Assembly: GCA_937948705.1 (NCBI GenBank)
Contig: CALECF010000126.1
Location: 1-27,650 of the forward strand
DNA length: 27,650 nucleotides
Reading direction: 5' to 3'
Source of the DNA: an uncultured Anaerosolibacter sp.
Lineage (GTDB): Bacteria; Bacillota_A; Clostridia; Peptostreptococcales; Thermotaleaceae
The position numbers and the translations under genes were made by a program. This document shows, in pieces, positions 17,549-25,598 of this stretch (position 1 is the first letter of the stretch; each line of letters opens with the position of its first letter). The notes under the pieces are model-generated. The model saw only the letters and a program-made list of their open reading frames with translations, did no database searches and had not been told where the DNA came from.

Positions 17549-19543
17549 ATGAATTATGCGTTATTAGCGCCTATTGTAGGGGTAATCGCTCTAGCTTTCG
17601 CATATATACTTACTGCGAAAATTAATCAAGTAGATGTCGGAACTGATAGAATGAAGGAAATTGCTTCATATATCCATGAAGGTTCTATGGCGTTCTTAAC
17701 TAGAGAATATAAGGCCCTTGTTATATTTGCAGGGATTTTATTTGTTGTAATCGGTGTAGGTTTAAATAGCTGGTTGACTGCTATTTGTTTCCTTATAGGG
17801 GCTTTTTTCTCAGCCCTTGCAGGATTTTTTGGAATGCAGGTTGCTACGAAGGCCAATGTTAGAACTGCCAATGCTGCAAGAGAAAGTGGTATGAACAAAG
17901 CTTTAAGTGTTGCCTTCAATGGTGGTGCCGTAATGGGTATGTGCGTTGTTGGTTTAGGTATCATTGGTGTTGGTGGTCTTTATTACCTTATTGGAGACCC
18001 AGGCATTATCACAGGATTTGGTTTAGGTGCATCATCTATCGCACTATTTGGTCGTGTAGGTGGTGGTATTTATACGAAGGCGGCAGATGTTGGTGCTGAC
18101 CTCGTTGGTAAGGTAGAAGCAGGTATCCCGGAAGACGATCCAAGAAACCCAGCGGTTATTGCAGATAATGTTGGGGATAATGTTGGAGACGTTGCAGGTA
18201 TGGGAGCGGACTTATTCGAATCATATGTAGGTTCTATTATTTCTGCGATCACGCTAGGAGTAATCATTCCAAGCATCGATCCAGTACAAGGGGCAATGTT
18301 CCCATTAGCGTTAGCTTCATTAGGCATTATTGCTTCTATCATCGGTTCTTTATTTGTTAAAGGTGATGAAAACACAAATCCACACAGCGCATTAAAAATG
18401 GGTACATATGTAGCTGGTGGTATCGTTATTGTTGGTGCATTCTTCTTAAGTAAAAGTATATTTGGCGATTTAAACGCTTTCTGGGCAATTTTCTTTGGCT
18501 TGGTTGTCGGTACCGCTATCGGTCAAATCACAGAGATATATACTTCTAGTGATTACAAGTCTGTTAAAAAGATTGCACAACAGTCAGAAACAGGCCCTGC
18601 AACAACGATTATCAGTGGTTTGGCAGTAGGTATGTTCTCTACAGCTTGGCCAATCATGTTAATCTCTGCAGGAATCCTTGCAGCTCATCATTTCTTCGGG
18701 TTGTATGGTATTGCTTTAGCCGCAGTAGGAATGCTTTCTACAACGGGTATCACCGTAGCTGTAGATGCGTATGGTCCGATTGCTGATAATGCAGGCGGTA
18801 TTGCAGAAATGTCAGAACTTCCAAAATCAGTTCGTGCGATTACGGATAAACTAGATGCAGTAGGTAATACAACAGCTGCCATCGGTAAAGGTTTTGCCAT
18901 TGGCTCAGCGGCTTTAACAGCCCTAGCGTTATTTGCATCCTATTCTCAAGTTGTAAAGTTAGAAAAGATTGATATCTTAAATCCATTGGTTGTAGTAGGT
19001 TTACTGATTGGCGGTATGTTACCGTTCCTATTCTCTGCGATGACAATGGAATCTGTAGGTAAGGCTGCTTTCGAAATGATCGAGGAAGTAAGAAGACAGT
19101 TTAGAACAATTCCTGGTATTATGGAAGGTACAGCGAAACCTGATTATGCACGATGTGTTGATATCAGTACAGCAGCAGCATTAAAAGAAATGCTTGTTCC
19201 TGGAGTCATGGCTGTATTGGCACCAGTGGCGACAGGATTAATTCTTGGACCAGAAGCCCTAGGCGGTTTGTTAGCTGGTTCCCTAGTATCAGGAGTATTG
19301 ATGGCTATTTTTATGGCCAATGCTGGTGGCGCTTGGGACAACGCAAAAAAATATATCGAAGAAGGAAATCATGGTGGCAAGGGTAGTGATCCTCATAAGG
19401 CTGCCGTTGTTGGAGATACTGTAGGAGACCCATTTAAAGATACATCTGGTCCTTCTATCAACATCTTAATCAAACTAATGACTATCGTTGCATTGGTATT
19501 TGCACCTTTGTTCTTGAAGTATGGCGGAGTATTATTTAAGTAA
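17549..19543 (+). CDS. hppA: Membrane-bound ion-translocating pyrophosphatase (K+-dependent, probably Na+-pumping)
   Basis: Hydrolyses PPi and couples it to Na+ and/or H+ export. I start at ATG 17549 after AAGGAGG (17534-17540), giving 664 residues; an earlier in-frame TTG at 17525 has no site. About 16 transmembrane segments are expected. The substrate motif [20 protein letters not shown] and the metal-binding repeats [20 protein letters not shown] are intact, as is [15 protein letters not shown] near the C-terminus. Ala443 and Gly446 in [10 protein letters not shown] are the residues of the K+-dependent subfamily (Lys/Thr there in K+-independent enzymes). Glu224 in DLFESYVGS sits where Na+-pumping enzymes such as that of Thermotoga carry it, while plant H+ pumps have Gly there and Glu four residues later. 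Ion choice is a prediction. Confidence 0.95.
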   Translation: MNYALLAPIVGVIALAFAYILTAKINQVDVGTDRMKEIASYIHEGSMAFLTREYKALVIFAGILFVVIGVGLNSWLTAICFLIGAFFSALAGFFGMQVATKANVRTANAARESGMNKALSVAFNGGAVMGMCVVGLGIIGVGGLYYLIGDPGIITGFGLGASSIALFGRVGGGIYTKAADVGADLVGKVEAGIPEDDPRNPAVIADNVGDNVGDVAGMGADLFESYVGSIISAITLGVIIPSIDPVQGAMFPLALASLGIIASIIGSLFVKGDENTNPHSALKMGTYVAGGIVIVGAFFLSKSIFGDLNAFWAIFFGLVVGTAIGQITEIYTSSDYKSVKKIAQQSETGPATTIISGLAVGMFSTAWPIMLISAGILAAHHFFGLYGIALAAVGMLSTTGITVAVDAYGPIADNAGGIAEMSELPKSVRAITDKLDAVGNTTAAIGKGFAIGSAALTALALFASYSQVVKLEKIDILNPLVVVGLLIGGMLPFLFSAMTMESVGKAAFEMIEEVRRQFRTIPGIMEGTAKPDYARCVDISTAAALKEMLVPGVMAVLAPVATGLILGPEALGGLLAGSLVSGVLMAIFMANAGGAWDNAKKYIEEGNHGGKGSDPHKAAVVGDTVGDPFKDTSGPSINILIKLMTIVALVFAPLFLKYGGVLFK

Positions 19544-19548
19544 TATAG

Positions 19549-19597
19549 AAACGAAAAGTCCTGTCTTAAGCTTAAGACAGGACTTTTCGTTTTAATC
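19549..19597 (+). terminator. Terminator after hppA
   Basis: Perfect inverted repeat of 2 x 22 bp, 19549-19570 with 19571-19592, centred on CTTAAGCTTAAG, with A-rich and T-rich outer arms. It can work in both orientations but no gene converges on it from the other side. Confidence 0.92.
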
Positions 19598-19666
19598 ATG
19601 GGTAGGCTATGTTATAATAAGGAATATGGTATTTTATTCCTGAAGAGGTGAAAGAGGTTGTATGAA

Positions 19667-19975
19667 ATGATTATAGATAAAGTAATATTATATGAGAGAG
19701 GAATACTTGTTTTTATGATGTATCTTGCTCTGATGAATGGGTATGGTTTGATTGCTATGGGTCTTGACAAGCACTATGCTAAGAGTCATAAACATAGAAT
19801 TAGTGAAAAAAGCTTATTTTTAACGGCTGCCCTGGGTGGGGCATTAGGTGTTCTGATGGGGATGAAATTATTTCGCCATAAGACCCTCCATAAAAGTTTT
19901 AGTGTTGGTGTGCCGGGGCTGATAATTTTGAACATCGCTGTTTTCCTGACAATTGGCTATTGCTTTTTTTCGTAA
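19667..19975 (+). CDS. DUF1294 family small membrane protein
   Basis: 102-residue membrane protein of unknown function. It has a first helix (about 9-28, LVFMMYLALMNGYGLIAMGL), the conserved polar motif DKHYAKSHKHRISEKSLF, a glycine-rich second helix (AALGGALGVLMGMKLF), then RHKTLHKSFSVGVPGL and a third helix. The pattern DK-x-A-(basic)-RI-E--L---A--GG--G---GM---RHKT is the DUF1294 signature. I chose ATG 19667 with AGAGG at 19652-19656; a TTG at 19658 in the same frame is closer to that site and less likely. No role is known for the family. It stands alone after the hppA terminator. Confidence 0.82.
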   Translation: MIIDKVILYERGILVFMMYLALMNGYGLIAMGLDKHYAKSHKHRISEKSLFLTAALGGALGVLMGMKLFRHKTLHKSFSVGVPGLIILNIAVFLTIGYCFFS

Positions 19976-20081
19976 TATTAGAAACCAATGGGTTGATAGT
20001 GGGTATTACCTGGGAAATAGACAGGATGAGTATTTGTCAGGATGGCTTGAAATTGAAAAAAAATATTAAAGATTCAATAGG

Positions 20082-20180
20082 ATGATGAGTTATTTAGATG
20101 AAGTACCACCACAATTTTATAAAATATTGGGTGAAGAAGATATCATAGATATAATTATCCCAAATTGGGGTAAAATATAG
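20082..20180 (+). CDS. Possible 32-codon ORF or gene remnant (unrecognised)
   Basis: Short frame MMSYLDEVPPQFYKILGEED..., ending at TAG 20180, in the gap between the DUF1294 gene and rnr. The amino-acid composition (acidic, aromatic, PPQFYKIL) looks protein-like, but no good Shine-Dalgarno precedes it and I recognise no family. It could be a remnant of a larger gene or chance. The rest of 19976-20228 holds only a TATAAT at 20194-20199, a plausible -10 for rnr without a clear -35. Confidence 0.2.
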   Translation: MMSYLDEVPPQFYKILGEEDIIDIIIPNWGKI

Positions 20181-20228
20181 ATGTGTATTTGGATATAATT
20201 AGGTATTTAATAGATTGGAGGAATGACA

Positions 20229-22343
20229 TTGAGCATTCGAGACAAAATTTTAGAATTTATGAGGGAAACGGCCTATAGTCCAATGTTAGATATGGAATTG
20301 GCCAATGTGTTTGAAATAGGATCTGAGGGTATTGAAGAGTTCTATTCTATTTTAGAGCACATGGAGCAAAGGGGAGAAATTATCAAAACAAAGAAGAATA
20401 GATATGCTGCCCCTGAGCGAATGAATTTGATGGTAGGAAAGTTACAACAGCATGCAAAGGGTTTTGGTTTTTTGCTTTCAGAATTACCAGAGTACTCCGA
20501 TGTTTTTATTCCTGCCAATGATTTAAATGGCGCTATGCATGGCGATCGGATTGTGGCCAGGGTCGCAAAGCGAAGCAATGACGGGAAAAAGTGTGAGGGA
20601 GAAGTTATTCGAATTATCGAGAGGGTTAACAAGGAAATTGTGGGAACCTTTGAGAGCAGCAAAAACTTTGGCTTTGTCGTAGCGGATGATCGAAGACTAA
20701 ATATGGATATATACATACCTAAAAGTGAGTTTAATGGGGCAATGGATGGCTTCAAGGTAGTTTGTGAGATTACCCGTTGGCCGGAAGCTCGAAGAAACCC
20801 TGAGGGCAAGGTTATTGAGGTCATCGGACATAAGGATGATGTAGGAACGGATATCGTCTCTATTATAAGAAAATACAAACTACCAGAGGAATTCCCTAAA
20901 AAAGTTGAGGATGAAGCTGAGGCAATCCCAGAGACCATACCAGAAGAAGAAATTGCAAGAAGAAGAGATTTGAGAAATGAAGAGATCGTTACCATTGATG
21001 GTGCCGATGCAAAAGATTTAGATGATGCTGTTTCAGTAAAAAAGCTGCCCAATGGAAATTATCTTTTAGGGGTTCACATTGCAGACGTAACCTATTATGT
21101 AAAAGAAGGAAAACCATTAGACAAAGAAGCCTTAAAAAGAGCTACCAGTGTCTACTTAGTGGATCGGGTTATTCCGATGCTGCCGAGAAAACTATCCAAT
21201 GGTATGTGTAGTTTGAATCCGAGAGTAGATCGTCTTACTTTATCGGCAAATATGGAAATAGATCCAAAGGGACAGGTTGTACAACACGAAATTTACGAGA
21301 GTGTTATCAATACCTGTGAGAGAATGACCTATACAGATGTATCTGATATTTTGGAAAAACAAGATGAGGAATTGTTAAAGCGTTATGATTATCTTGTGGA
21401 TCATTTTAAACGTATGGAGGAACTGTGTAGAATACTAAGAAAAAGAAGAGATGATAGAGGAAATATTGACTTTGATTTCGATGAGGCGAAAATTGTTCTT
21501 GATGAAAGCGGAAAACCTATTGATATCAAGAGGTATGAAAGAAGGATTGCCAATCGAATCATCGAAGAATTTATGCTGGTTTGTAATGAAACAGTGGCAG
21601 AGCATTACTATTTGAAAAATATTCCCTTTGTATATCGTATCCACGAAGAGCCGAATATGGAGAAAATTGAAGCTTTCAATAAATTTATTCATAACTTTGG
21701 TTATCACCTAAAGGGTGTGCATACAGAGGTACATCCAAAGGCTCTCCAAGATCTTCTAAAGAAGGTAGAAGGGCAAAAGGAAGAGCGAATTATCAATACA
21801 CTTATGCTTCGTTCTTTAAAACAAGCGAAGTATTCTCCTGTATGCAGCGGACACTTCGGATTGGCAGCTCAGTACTATTCTCACTTCACATCACCAATTC
21901 GAAGATATCCTGATCTGCAGATACATCGGATTATACGGGAAAGCTTAGCAGGAAAAATCGATCAAAAACGAATTGAGCAATTAAAGAGCATTGTAGCCAT
22001 CGCTGCGGAGAAGTCTTCAGAAAGAGAAAGAACGGCAGAGGAAGCTGAAAGAGACACAGATGATCTAAAGAAGACCGAATATATGAGCTATCATATTAAT
22101 GAAGAGTTTGATGGCATCATTAGTAGTGTTACCTCCTTTGGTATGTTTATCGAGCTGGAGAATACCATAGAAGGATTGGTACGAATTAGCTCATTGGTAG
22201 ATGACTACTATATCTATGATCAGGAGCAACATTTATTTAGGGGAGAAAGAACCAAAAAGACCTTCCGGATCGGTGATGCAGTAAGGGTAAGGGTGACAAA
22301 GACAGATATTACGCAGAGAGAAATAGATTTTGTGTTGGTTTAG
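20229..22343 (+). CDS. rnr: Ribonuclease R
   Basis: Processive 3'-5' exoribonuclease that degrades structured RNA and, with SmpB-tmRNA, the mRNAs of stalled ribosomes. I prefer the TTG at 20229 (704 residues, MSIRDKILEFMRE) because GGAGG ends at 20221, leaving 7 nt; ATG 20223 is only 1 nt from it. The order of domains is as expected: N-terminal winged helix (about 1-65), two cold-shock-like OB domains (about 70-215), the RNB catalytic domain with the Asp cluster DGADAKDLDDAVSV (257-270), the later conserved SGHFGLAAQYYSHFTSPIRR, and a C-terminal S1 domain (DGIISSVTSFGMFIELENTI). There is no long Lys-rich tail as in E. coli. smpB and ssrA lie two genes downstream. Confidence 0.96.
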   Translation: MSIRDKILEFMRETAYSPMLDMELANVFEIGSEGIEEFYSILEHMEQRGEIIKTKKNRYAAPERMNLMVGKLQQHAKGFGFLLSELPEYSDVFIPANDLNGAMHGDRIVARVAKRSNDGKKCEGEVIRIIERVNKEIVGTFESSKNFGFVVADDRRLNMDIYIPKSEFNGAMDGFKVVCEITRWPEARRNPEGKVIEVIGHKDDVGTDIVSIIRKYKLPEEFPKKVEDEAEAIPETIPEEEIARRRDLRNEEIVTIDGADAKDLDDAVSVKKLPNGNYLLGVHIADVTYYVKEGKPLDKEALKRATSVYLVDRVIPMLPRKLSNGMCSLNPRVDRLTLSANMEIDPKGQVVQHEIYESVINTCERMTYTDVSDILEKQDEELLKRYDYLVDHFKRMEELCRILRKRRDDRGNIDFDFDEAKIVLDESGKPIDIKRYERRIANRIIEEFMLVCNETVAEHYYLKNIPFVYRIHEEPNMEKIEAFNKFIHNFGYHLKGVHTEVHPKALQDLLKKVEGQKEERIINTLMLRSLKQAKYSPVCSGHFGLAAQYYSHFTSPIRRYPDLQIHRIIRESLAGKIDQKRIEQLKSIVAIAAEKSSERERTAEEAERDTDDLKKTEYMSYHINEEFDGIISSVTSFGMFIELENTIEGLVRISSLVDDYYIYDQEQHLFRGERTKKTFRIGDAVRVRVTKTDITQREIDFVLV

Positions 22344-22350
22344 TAGATGA

Positions 22351-22377
22351 AGAGGCACACAGCAGTGTGCCTTCTTT
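22351..22377 (+). terminator. Weak terminator-like hairpin after rnr
   Basis: GGCACAC (22354-22360) / GTGTGCC (22365-22371) with loop AGCA, followed by TTCTTT. Short T-run, so read-through to the HAD gene is likely. Confidence 0.55.
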
Positions 22378-22425
22378 ATGACAAAAAAGATGAAATGAAT
22401 ATGGAATCTGAAGGAGGTCATGAAC

Positions 22426-23247
22426 ATGGCTTATAAATTGGTGGTTAGCGATATGGATGGAACCTTATTAAACAGTAAAGGAAAGGTTTCCAAAGAAACA
22501 GAAAGTGTATTGAAAGAGCTTATGATGAAGGGTGTGCATGTGGCTGTGGCTACAGGCCGAATTTATACATCTGCCAAAGTATATGCGAAATATCTTGGAC
22601 TTAAAACCCCTATCATTGCATGTAATGGTGCTATTGTTAGGAACCTTAGTGATGGTTCTACGATTTATGAAAATCACATTACTCGGGAAGATTGTATGAA
22701 AGTATTAGATATTTGTAAGAAATACAACTTGTATTTTCACTTTTACACAAATGATATCTTTTATACAGAAAGCTTAGAGTTCGCTTCAATTAAGTATTCT
22801 GAATGGAACAAGACTTTGAAAGAGGAAGATCAAATAGATATCCGCCTAGTCAAAGACCCTTATGCTGTTGTGCGAAATAGCGAGGAAGAATTCTACAAGT
22901 TTGTCATCATTGATAACAACAAGGAGTTGCTCGAAGTGGTTCGAGGGGAGATCACAACCATTCCTACCTTAGAATGTAGTAAATCCTGGTATAATAATAT
23001 CGAGATCATGAACAAAGGCGTTAGCAAAGGCACTGCTGTTGAAAGTTTGGCAAAATCCCTAGGGGTGATGCCAGAGGAAGTGATTTGCTTTGGCGATAAT
23101 GAAAATGACATCAGTATGCTCCAGTATGCTGGATTGGGTGTTGCTATGGGGAATGCAGAAGATTATGTGAAGTCCAAAGCGAAATATGTGACTGATTCCA
23201 ATGATCATGATGGCGTGGCGAATGCATTGAAGAAGTTTGTTTTATAG
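22426..23247 (+). CDS. Cof-type HAD-IIB family phosphatase
   Basis: 273-residue cytoplasmic hydrolase of the haloacid dehalogenase superfamily, Cof/YidA-like subclass, usually sugar-phosphate or flavin-phosphate phosphatases. ATG 22426 is chosen because AAGGAGG (22411-22417) gives 8 nt; an ATG at 22420 is too close. Motif I is SDMDGTLL (nucleophile Asp9, acid Asp11), motif II VAVATGR, and motif IV GDNENDISML near residue 225 with the metal-binding aspartates, followed by GLGVAMGNAEDYVK, typical of the class. The C2-type cap domain lies between about 85 and 190. The physiological substrate cannot be told. Its place between rnr and smpB may be only genomic habit. Confidence 0.9.
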   Translation: MAYKLVVSDMDGTLLNSKGKVSKETESVLKELMMKGVHVAVATGRIYTSAKVYAKYLGLKTPIIACNGAIVRNLSDGSTIYENHITREDCMKVLDICKKYNLYFHFYTNDIFYTESLEFASIKYSEWNKTLKEEDQIDIRLVKDPYAVVRNSEEEFYKFVIIDNNKELLEVVRGEITTIPTLECSKSWYNNIEIMNKGVSKGTAVESLAKSLGVMPEEVICFGDNENDISMLQYAGLGVAMGNAEDYVKSKAKYVTDSNDHDGVANALKKFVL

Positions 23248-23309
23248 GGTTTAAATGGGCAAAGCTTGCGTATATATAGATTATAACCAGTACAAGGGGG
23301 ATGTTGTGC

Positions 23310-24008
23310 ATGGGCATTGTCTATGGATTTCTTTTAATTATGATACTATTACTGATTGTGGAGATTTTATCCATTGCACTGAAACTCACAGGTTTGGACA
23401 TGGAAAAAGCGCGTTTTCAAGTTATCTCTATCATTACGAATACGGGCTTTACAACCCGAGAGTCAGAATTAATAACGCAGCATCCTTCTCGACGAAAAAT
23501 TGCTCAGGTTCTCATGCTGATCAGCTACGTAGGTACGGCTACTTTGATCGGCCTGATTATTAACATCATCACCCTTATGGCATCTGGTGAAAAAATTCTT
23601 TATATCACTTTAGGATGTGTAATGCTAATTTTAATCGCTTTATGGCTTGCAAAGAACAGATGGTTAATTGTGAAAATGGAGCAGTTTATTGAAAAGAGAC
23701 TAGAGAAGCAAATGCACAGAAACAAAAGATATAAAACTGTCGAAGAAGTACTAAAGCTTAACGATGAATATGGTGTAGCAGAGTTTGTGATCGGAGAAAG
23801 AAACCGGCTGATAGGCGTATCCCTAGAGGCATCAGGTCTGAAGCAAACATATATACAAGTATTAAATGTGGATAGGGGTTCCCATATGGTTCATTTCCCT
23901 AGCAGTAAATTTGTCTTTCAGCAGGGGGATAAAGTCGTGGTCTATGGTAAATTATATAATATAAAGGAACTGGTCATGGAAAAGACCTATGAAGAATATG
24001 CCATTTGA
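23310..24008 (+). CDS. Membrane protein with C-terminal TrkA_C (RCK_C) domain
   Basis: 232-residue protein with three predicted transmembrane segments (about 3-27, 65-88 and 95-113), then a basic amphipathic stretch (KMEQFIEKRLEKQMHRNKRY) and a cytoplasmic TrkA_C-like domain from about 155 (NRLIGVSLEASGLKQTYIQV..., GDKVVVYGKLYNIKELV). TrkA_C domains sense ligands such as nucleotides or cyclic dinucleotides in ion-transport systems, but no pore or NAD-binding domain is visible here, so the function is unknown; a regulator of ion transport is a guess. ATG 23310 follows AAGGGGG (23294-23300) by 9 nt; an ATG at 23301 touches that site. The stop codon overlaps the -35 box of the smpB promoter. A competing frame 23255-23563 is a shadow. 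Confidence 0.82.
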   Translation: MGIVYGFLLIMILLLIVEILSIALKLTGLDMEKARFQVISIITNTGFTTRESELITQHPSRRKIAQVLMLISYVGTATLIGLIINIITLMASGEKILYITLGCVMLILIALWLAKNRWLIVKMEQFIEKRLEKQMHRNKRYKTVEEVLKLNDEYGVAEFVIGERNRLIGVSLEASGLKQTYIQVLNVDRGSHMVHFPSSKFVFQQGDKVVVYGKLYNIKELVMEKTYEEYAI

Positions 24009-24033
24009 CATGTTGCGAAATCTATGTTATGAT
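24005..24033 (+). promoter_or_regulatory. Strong sigma-A promoter of smpB (-ssrA)
   Basis: Consensus TTGACA (24005-24010), 17-bp spacer, TATGAT (24028-24033). The -35 contains the stop codon TGA (24006-24008) of the preceding gene. Start near 24040, 40 nt before smpB. Confidence 0.8.
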
Positions 24034-24079
24034 ACTTACTAGACCTTAAATGAGATTACCTTTTGGAGTGGGTGTTTGT

Positions 24080-24547
24080 ATGGGAGAAGGAAAATCAATA
24101 GCTAATAATAAAAAAGCATATCATGATTATTTTATTGAGGAAACCTACGAAGCAGGGATTGTTTTAACAGGTACTGAGGTTAAATCCATCCGCTTAGGTA
24201 GAATCAATTTAAAGGATAGCTATGCAGAAGTAGACCATAGAGAGCTTTATATCTATAATATGCATATCAGCCCTTATGAGCAAGGCAACATATTCAATGT
24301 TGATCCTGTGAGGAAGAGAAAATTACTGATGCATAGGAAAGAAATAGCAAAACTCTTAGGCTATACTACCCAGCAGGGGCACACCTTAGTACCGACAAAG
24401 GTATACATCAATAGCAGGGGTCTTGTAAAGTTACAGTTGGCTGTTGCCAAAGGAAAGAAGCTTTATGATAAGCGAGATGACATCGCGAAAAAAGAAGCAA
24501 ACCGACGTATTCAGCAGGAGTTAAAAGAAAGACAAAAATCCTATTAA
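24080..24547 (+). CDS. smpB: SsrA-binding protein SmpB
   Basis: Binds the tRNA-like part of tmRNA and brings it to stalled ribosomes. ATG 24080 gives 155 residues, the family length, with a GGAGTGGG site just upstream; the frame is open 30 nt earlier but that part lies in the leader. The family motifs [51 protein letters not shown] and [12 protein letters not shown] are present. The lysine/arginine-rich C-terminal tail ([20 protein letters not shown]...) is the part that enters the mRNA channel and the A site. ssrA begins 79 nt downstream with no terminator between, so both may be transcribed from the promoter at 24005. Confidence 0.97.
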   Translation: MGEGKSIANNKKAYHDYFIEETYEAGIVLTGTEVKSIRLGRINLKDSYAEVDHRELYIYNMHISPYEQGNIFNVDPVRKRKLLMHRKEIAKLLGYTTQQGHTLVPTKVYINSRGLVKLQLAVAKGKKLYDKRDDIAKKEANRRIQQELKERQKSY

Positions 24548-24725
24548 AATAATGATTTCAACTGATTGAAAGCATTCTTCTACTGTGATTGCAAGGCAGG
24601 TTTATCTGCTTTGACATATATATCATGGGGGCGTACAGGCTTCGACGGGGGTGTGGAGTCAGGAGTAGCGAGTGGAGGTTTTTCCTTGGGGTCCGCCTTA
24701 AAAAACTGGGGAAATAAAGATAAAC

Positions 24726-24755
24726 GCAAACAATAATTACGCTTTAGCAGCTTAA
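24726..24755 (+). other. tmRNA tag-peptide reading frame (ANNNYALAA)
   Basis: Resume codon GCA at 24726 followed by AAC AAT AAT TAC GCT TTA GCA GCT and TAA at 24753-24755, with an additional TAG in frame (24756-24758). With the tRNA-borne alanine the tag is A-ANNNYALAA. The ALAA end is the usual ClpXP-type degradation signal. Confidence 0.9.
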
Positions 24756-24966
24756 TAGCTGCTCGTTCTGCCTAGACTGCCTACGGTTTAGGGTCAGGGC
24801 GTCGACTAGTAGGGAACTACCGAGGGGTTGTCTCGACCCAAAGGTGGAACAATTGGGACTGGTTGATCGCAAAGCCTGTCATTGGGCGCTGCAGGATACG
24901 AGAAACTAAAACAATGACTGCACTCGGAGAAGCTGTTGGCAAAGGACTTTCGGACAGGGGTTCGAT

Positions 24967-25249
24967 TCAAAAAGAGTCGCCTTGTGGCGTGAGCTACAAG
25001 TGAAAATCTGGCTTGATCGGTGAAACCGTAACGTAAAGACGACGGCAATGCCGAGGGGTATGTGGAGTAATCCAACAGCTCTGTATCGACTTATAGGCAT
25101 CCTACAGGGATGTACTAGGATGGAAGTCAAAGACCATATTACGACTTTCATAATACGCCAGAGAAGTTAAGCAACAGGGTTACAGACGAAGAATCGTCTC
25201 CTTAACTTCAAGATATAGTCAGCACCATTGGAAACAATGGAATGATGTG
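24967..25249 (+). other. Group I intron in the tmRNA T-loop
   Basis: 283-nt insertion inside the T-loop. P1: CGATTC (24963-24968) pairs with GAGTCG (24974-24979), loop AAAAA, with the last exon base U24966 opposite G24976, the wobble that marks group I 5' splice sites. The insertion ends in G (25249), as group I introns do. P3: TCTGGC (25007-25012) / GCCAGA (25157-25162). P8: GAAGTTAAG (25163-25171) / CTTAACTTC (25201-25209), directly after P3. J8/7 and P7 3' strand: AAGATATAGTC (25210-25220), the classical S element. P7 5' strand is tentatively GACT (25143-25146). P9: CCATTG-GAAA-CAATGG (from about 25226) with a GNRA loop. There is no ORF, so no homing endonuclease. The S element resembles that of phage T4 td (group IA), but the subgroup is not certain. 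It should self-splice with a guanosine cofactor. Confidence 0.93.
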
Positions 25250-25273
25250 TCCCCTCGCCTCCACCAATCAAGA

Positions 25274-25320
25274 GAAAAGGAATGGGTAGTTCAAACTACT
25301 CATTCCTTTTCCATTTTTAT
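25274..25320 (+). terminator. Terminator after ssrA
   Basis: 17-bp stem (one G.T) 25274-25290 / 25295-25311, core GGAATGGGTAGT/ACTACTCATTCC, loop TCAA, followed by CATTTTTAT. It starts 7 nt after the tmRNA 3' end. Confidence 0.93.
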
Positions 25321-25354
25321 ATTGTCATGAATCTATTGTAAAAATCCTCTTTAG

Positions 25355-25367
25355 CCTATTAACCAGT
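25355..25367 (+). repeat. 13-bp direct repeat, left copy
   Basis: CCTATTAACCAGT, identical to 27189-27201 and in the same orientation. Candidate target-site duplication of the IS30 element. Confidence 0.6.
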
Positions 25368-25502
25368 CCTTAATTGTAAAATGAAATTCCATAGTCGTAG
25401 ATATCATTGAATCAGTTTTTGTTAAGAAAATCTTAGATTTTTCACTATAGATTTTTATCTTACAAAGGATCAATTAATAATTTATAGTTGGGTGAAAAGG
25501 TA

Positions 25503-25527
25503 GAGGGGATAACCCCTTTTCTTTTTT
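25503..25527 (+). terminator. Terminator-like hairpin upstream of the transposase
   Basis: AGGGG (25504-25508) / CCCCT (25513-25517), loop ATAA, followed by TTTCTTTTTT. It may keep outside transcription from entering the transposase gene, a common self-protection of insertion sequences. Confidence 0.6.
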
Positions 25528-25598
25528 AATTGATTGATTTCTTTTTTTAGTATTGATACGGTTAAGAAGCTGGTGGTAATACATAAAGGGGGATTACC

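Larger units (their letters stand above)
24627..25266 (+). ncRNA. ssrA: tmRNA (SsrA), interrupted by a group I intron
   Basis: Transfer-messenger RNA that rescues stalled ribosomes. The 5' end GGGGGCG (24627-24633) pairs over 7 bp (one G.U) with CGCCTCC before the encoded CCA (3' end 25266). The conserved start TACAGGCTTCGACGGGGGT, the tag reading frame and the T-arm half ACAGGGGTTCGAT are present. The T-arm is broken after position 24966: the expected CCCCT and acceptor strand only reappear from 25250 (TCCCCTCGCCTCCACCA). Removing 24967-25249 restores stem AGGGG/CCCCT with loop TTCGATT and an RNA of 357 nt, normal for a bacterial one-piece tmRNA. No clear own promoter was found: TTGACA at 24611-24616 lies too close to the 5' end, so the RNA is perhaps processed from the smpB transcript by RNase P. 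Confidence 0.96.
25321..25598 (+). other. Non-coding stretch between ssrA terminator and transposase
   Basis: AT-rich and without a gene. It contains the left 13-bp repeat (25355), a terminator-like hairpin (25503-25527) and AAAGGGGGA (25583-25591) as ribosome binding site for the transposase. No clear promoter was found. Confidence 0.5.

Noticed and set aside
20342..21052. Long reverse-strand ORF inside rnr (236 codons), low-complexity Ser-rich
   Set aside because: Ser/Ile-rich composition is the mirror of the codon use of rnr; no start site and no family.
23255..23563. Frame MGKACVYIDYNQYKGDVVHG... that overlaps the TrkA_C gene start
   Set aside because: It conflicts with the much better frame 23310-24008, which has a strong ribosome binding site, transmembrane helices and a recognisable domain.
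24611..24616. TTGACA as -35 box of an ssrA promoter
   Set aside because: The matching -10 would fall inside the mature tmRNA, so it cannot drive the complete gene.
24806..25151. Reverse-strand ORFs across the tmRNA gene and its intron
   Set aside because: They overlap structured RNA, have no ribosome binding site and no recognisable protein features.
25250..25266. ssrA 3' end as attachment site of an integrated island
   Set aside because: No integrase gene and no second copy of the 3' end in the window; the insert inside ssrA is explained by an intron.
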